A DNA stretch of 23,405 nucleotides, from contig CABQKA010000015.1 of NCBI GenBank assembly GCA_902464615.1, positions 1 to 23,405 of the forward strand, written 5' to 3'. Position numbers and translations under genes: made by a program. Positions within the stretch are counted from its first letter, which is position 1. Every line of letters begins with the position of its first letter. The DNA is from an uncultured Prevotella sp. GTDB lineage: Bacteria; Bacteroidota; Bacteroidia; Bacteroidales; Bacteroidaceae. Below, piece after piece: positions 23,068 through 23,405 of this stretch. The notes below the pieces were generated by a model that saw nothing but the letters and a program-made list of their open reading frames with translations, was not told where the DNA came from and did not search any database.

Positions 23068-23313
23068 ATGTACGGTTGTCTGACATTCCTGCTCTTCGGC
23101 ATTTTCTTCGCGGTGGTCGCAGTCCTGACGGGCGTCTTCCGCCTGGCTTTCGGTTTGCGGCGCACCGCCCGCCGCTTCACGGACAACATGAAAGCCTCCG
23201 CCGGCCAATCTGAAACCGAAGAAAAATCCCGCCAGCAAACAACACCCAAGCAAAAACAAAAATTCTTCGGCAAAGACGAAGGCATCTACGTCGATTTCGA
23301 AGAAGTCCGCTAA
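23068..23313 (+). CDS. DUF4834-like small membrane protein
   Basis: This is an 81-aa protein of unknown function. One hydrophobic helix lies at about 4-24 (LTFLLFGIFFAVVAVLTGVF). A basic patch (FGLRRTARRF) follows, then a polar Gln/Lys/Glu-rich stretch, and the end FFGKDEGIYVDFEEVR. That layout, and the closing GIYVDFEEV, fit the Bacteroidota family DUF4834, which often lies next to psd and pssA. I start at ATG 23068 (MYGCLTFLLF), 25 nt after the pssA stop. Because of this place it may act in phospholipid or envelope upkeep, but that is a guess. Its TAA stop is also the first three bases of the 21-bp repeat block. Confidence 0.75.
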   Translation: MYGCLTFLLFGIFFAVVAVLTGVFRLAFGLRRTARRFTDNMKASAGQSETEEKSRQQTTPKQKQKFFGKDEGIYVDFEEVR

Positions 23314-23373
23314 GGCCCGTAATGACAGGCCTTAGCCGCGTAGCCACGGGAATAAGGCCCGTCGCCACACCCG
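23311..23373. repeat. 21-bp periodic intergenic repeat, locus 3
   Basis: Units begin at 23311 (TAAGGCCCGT), 23332 (TTAGCCGCGT) and 23353 (TAAGGCCCGT), exactly 21 bp apart. The first and third share ten bases. CTAAGGCC (23310-23317) and GGCCTTAG (23328-23335) form an 8-bp dyad with a 10-nt loop. The block starts in the stop codon of the DUF4834-like gene. It ends before the window edge; what follows (23374-23405) holds nothing I recognise. Confidence 0.8.
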
Positions 23374-23405
23374 AGGGTGCGCTTGGTACAAATACGTCGG
23401 GGGCG

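Overview
This window looks like a chromosomal core region of a Bacteroidales (Bacteroidota) bacterium with a fairly high G+C content. Three things support this. Every gene product matches a core family in the form usual for that order, such as a two-gene LysO, folP next to cdaA, psd-pssA-DUF4834, and separate GlsB and GlsA acyltransferases. Start sites are often A-rich rather than preceded by a strong Shine-Dalgarno. Nine intergenic or near-gene sites carry the Bacteroidota -7 promoter box TAnnTTTG. I cannot name the genus. I see no phage, IS element, CRISPR array, tRNA or rRNA.

Layout. (1) 1-1213: an AT-rich leader, an Fe/Mn superoxide dismutase, a rubredoxin and a strong hairpin terminator; this is an oxidative-stress pair. 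(2) 1389-3243, minus strand: glsA then glsB, acyltransferases for glycine (aminoacyl) lipids. (3) 3734-8691: a four-gene efflux operon of TolC, HlyD and two ABC-2 permeases, without an ATPase gene. (4) 8786-9693, minus strand: a LysO-type lysine exporter split into two overlapping genes. (5) 9970-16224: a compact plus-strand run of nudix, tex, tadA, yraN, mmcQ/yjbR, birA and a MATE exporter, with several overlapping starts and stops. (6) 16256-16966: pyrH with its own promoter and a bidirectional terminator. (7) 17110-19679, minus strand: murF then an MFS exporter. (8) 19791-23313: folP, cdaA, psd, pssA and a DUF4834 membrane protein. This last block joins folate synthesis, c-di-AMP signalling and phosphatidylethanolamine synthesis, with an internal promoter in front of psd.

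How the genes work together. Much of the window concerns the cell envelope: glycine lipids, phosphatidylethanolamine, peptidoglycan (murF), c-di-AMP (often tied to envelope and osmotic balance) and four export systems. The remainder is housekeeping: tRNA editing, biotin loading, UMP kinase, folate, and the Tex RNA-binding factor.

The most unusual signal is not a gene. Three separate intergenic gaps (3485-3547, 12776-12838, 23311-23373) each hold three units spaced exactly 21 bp apart. Each unit begins TWAG and most continue roughly as TWAGSCCCG. Each locus also contains a dyad. I do not recognise this repeat family. Otherwise the region is ordinary, and I do not claim a new multi-gene system.
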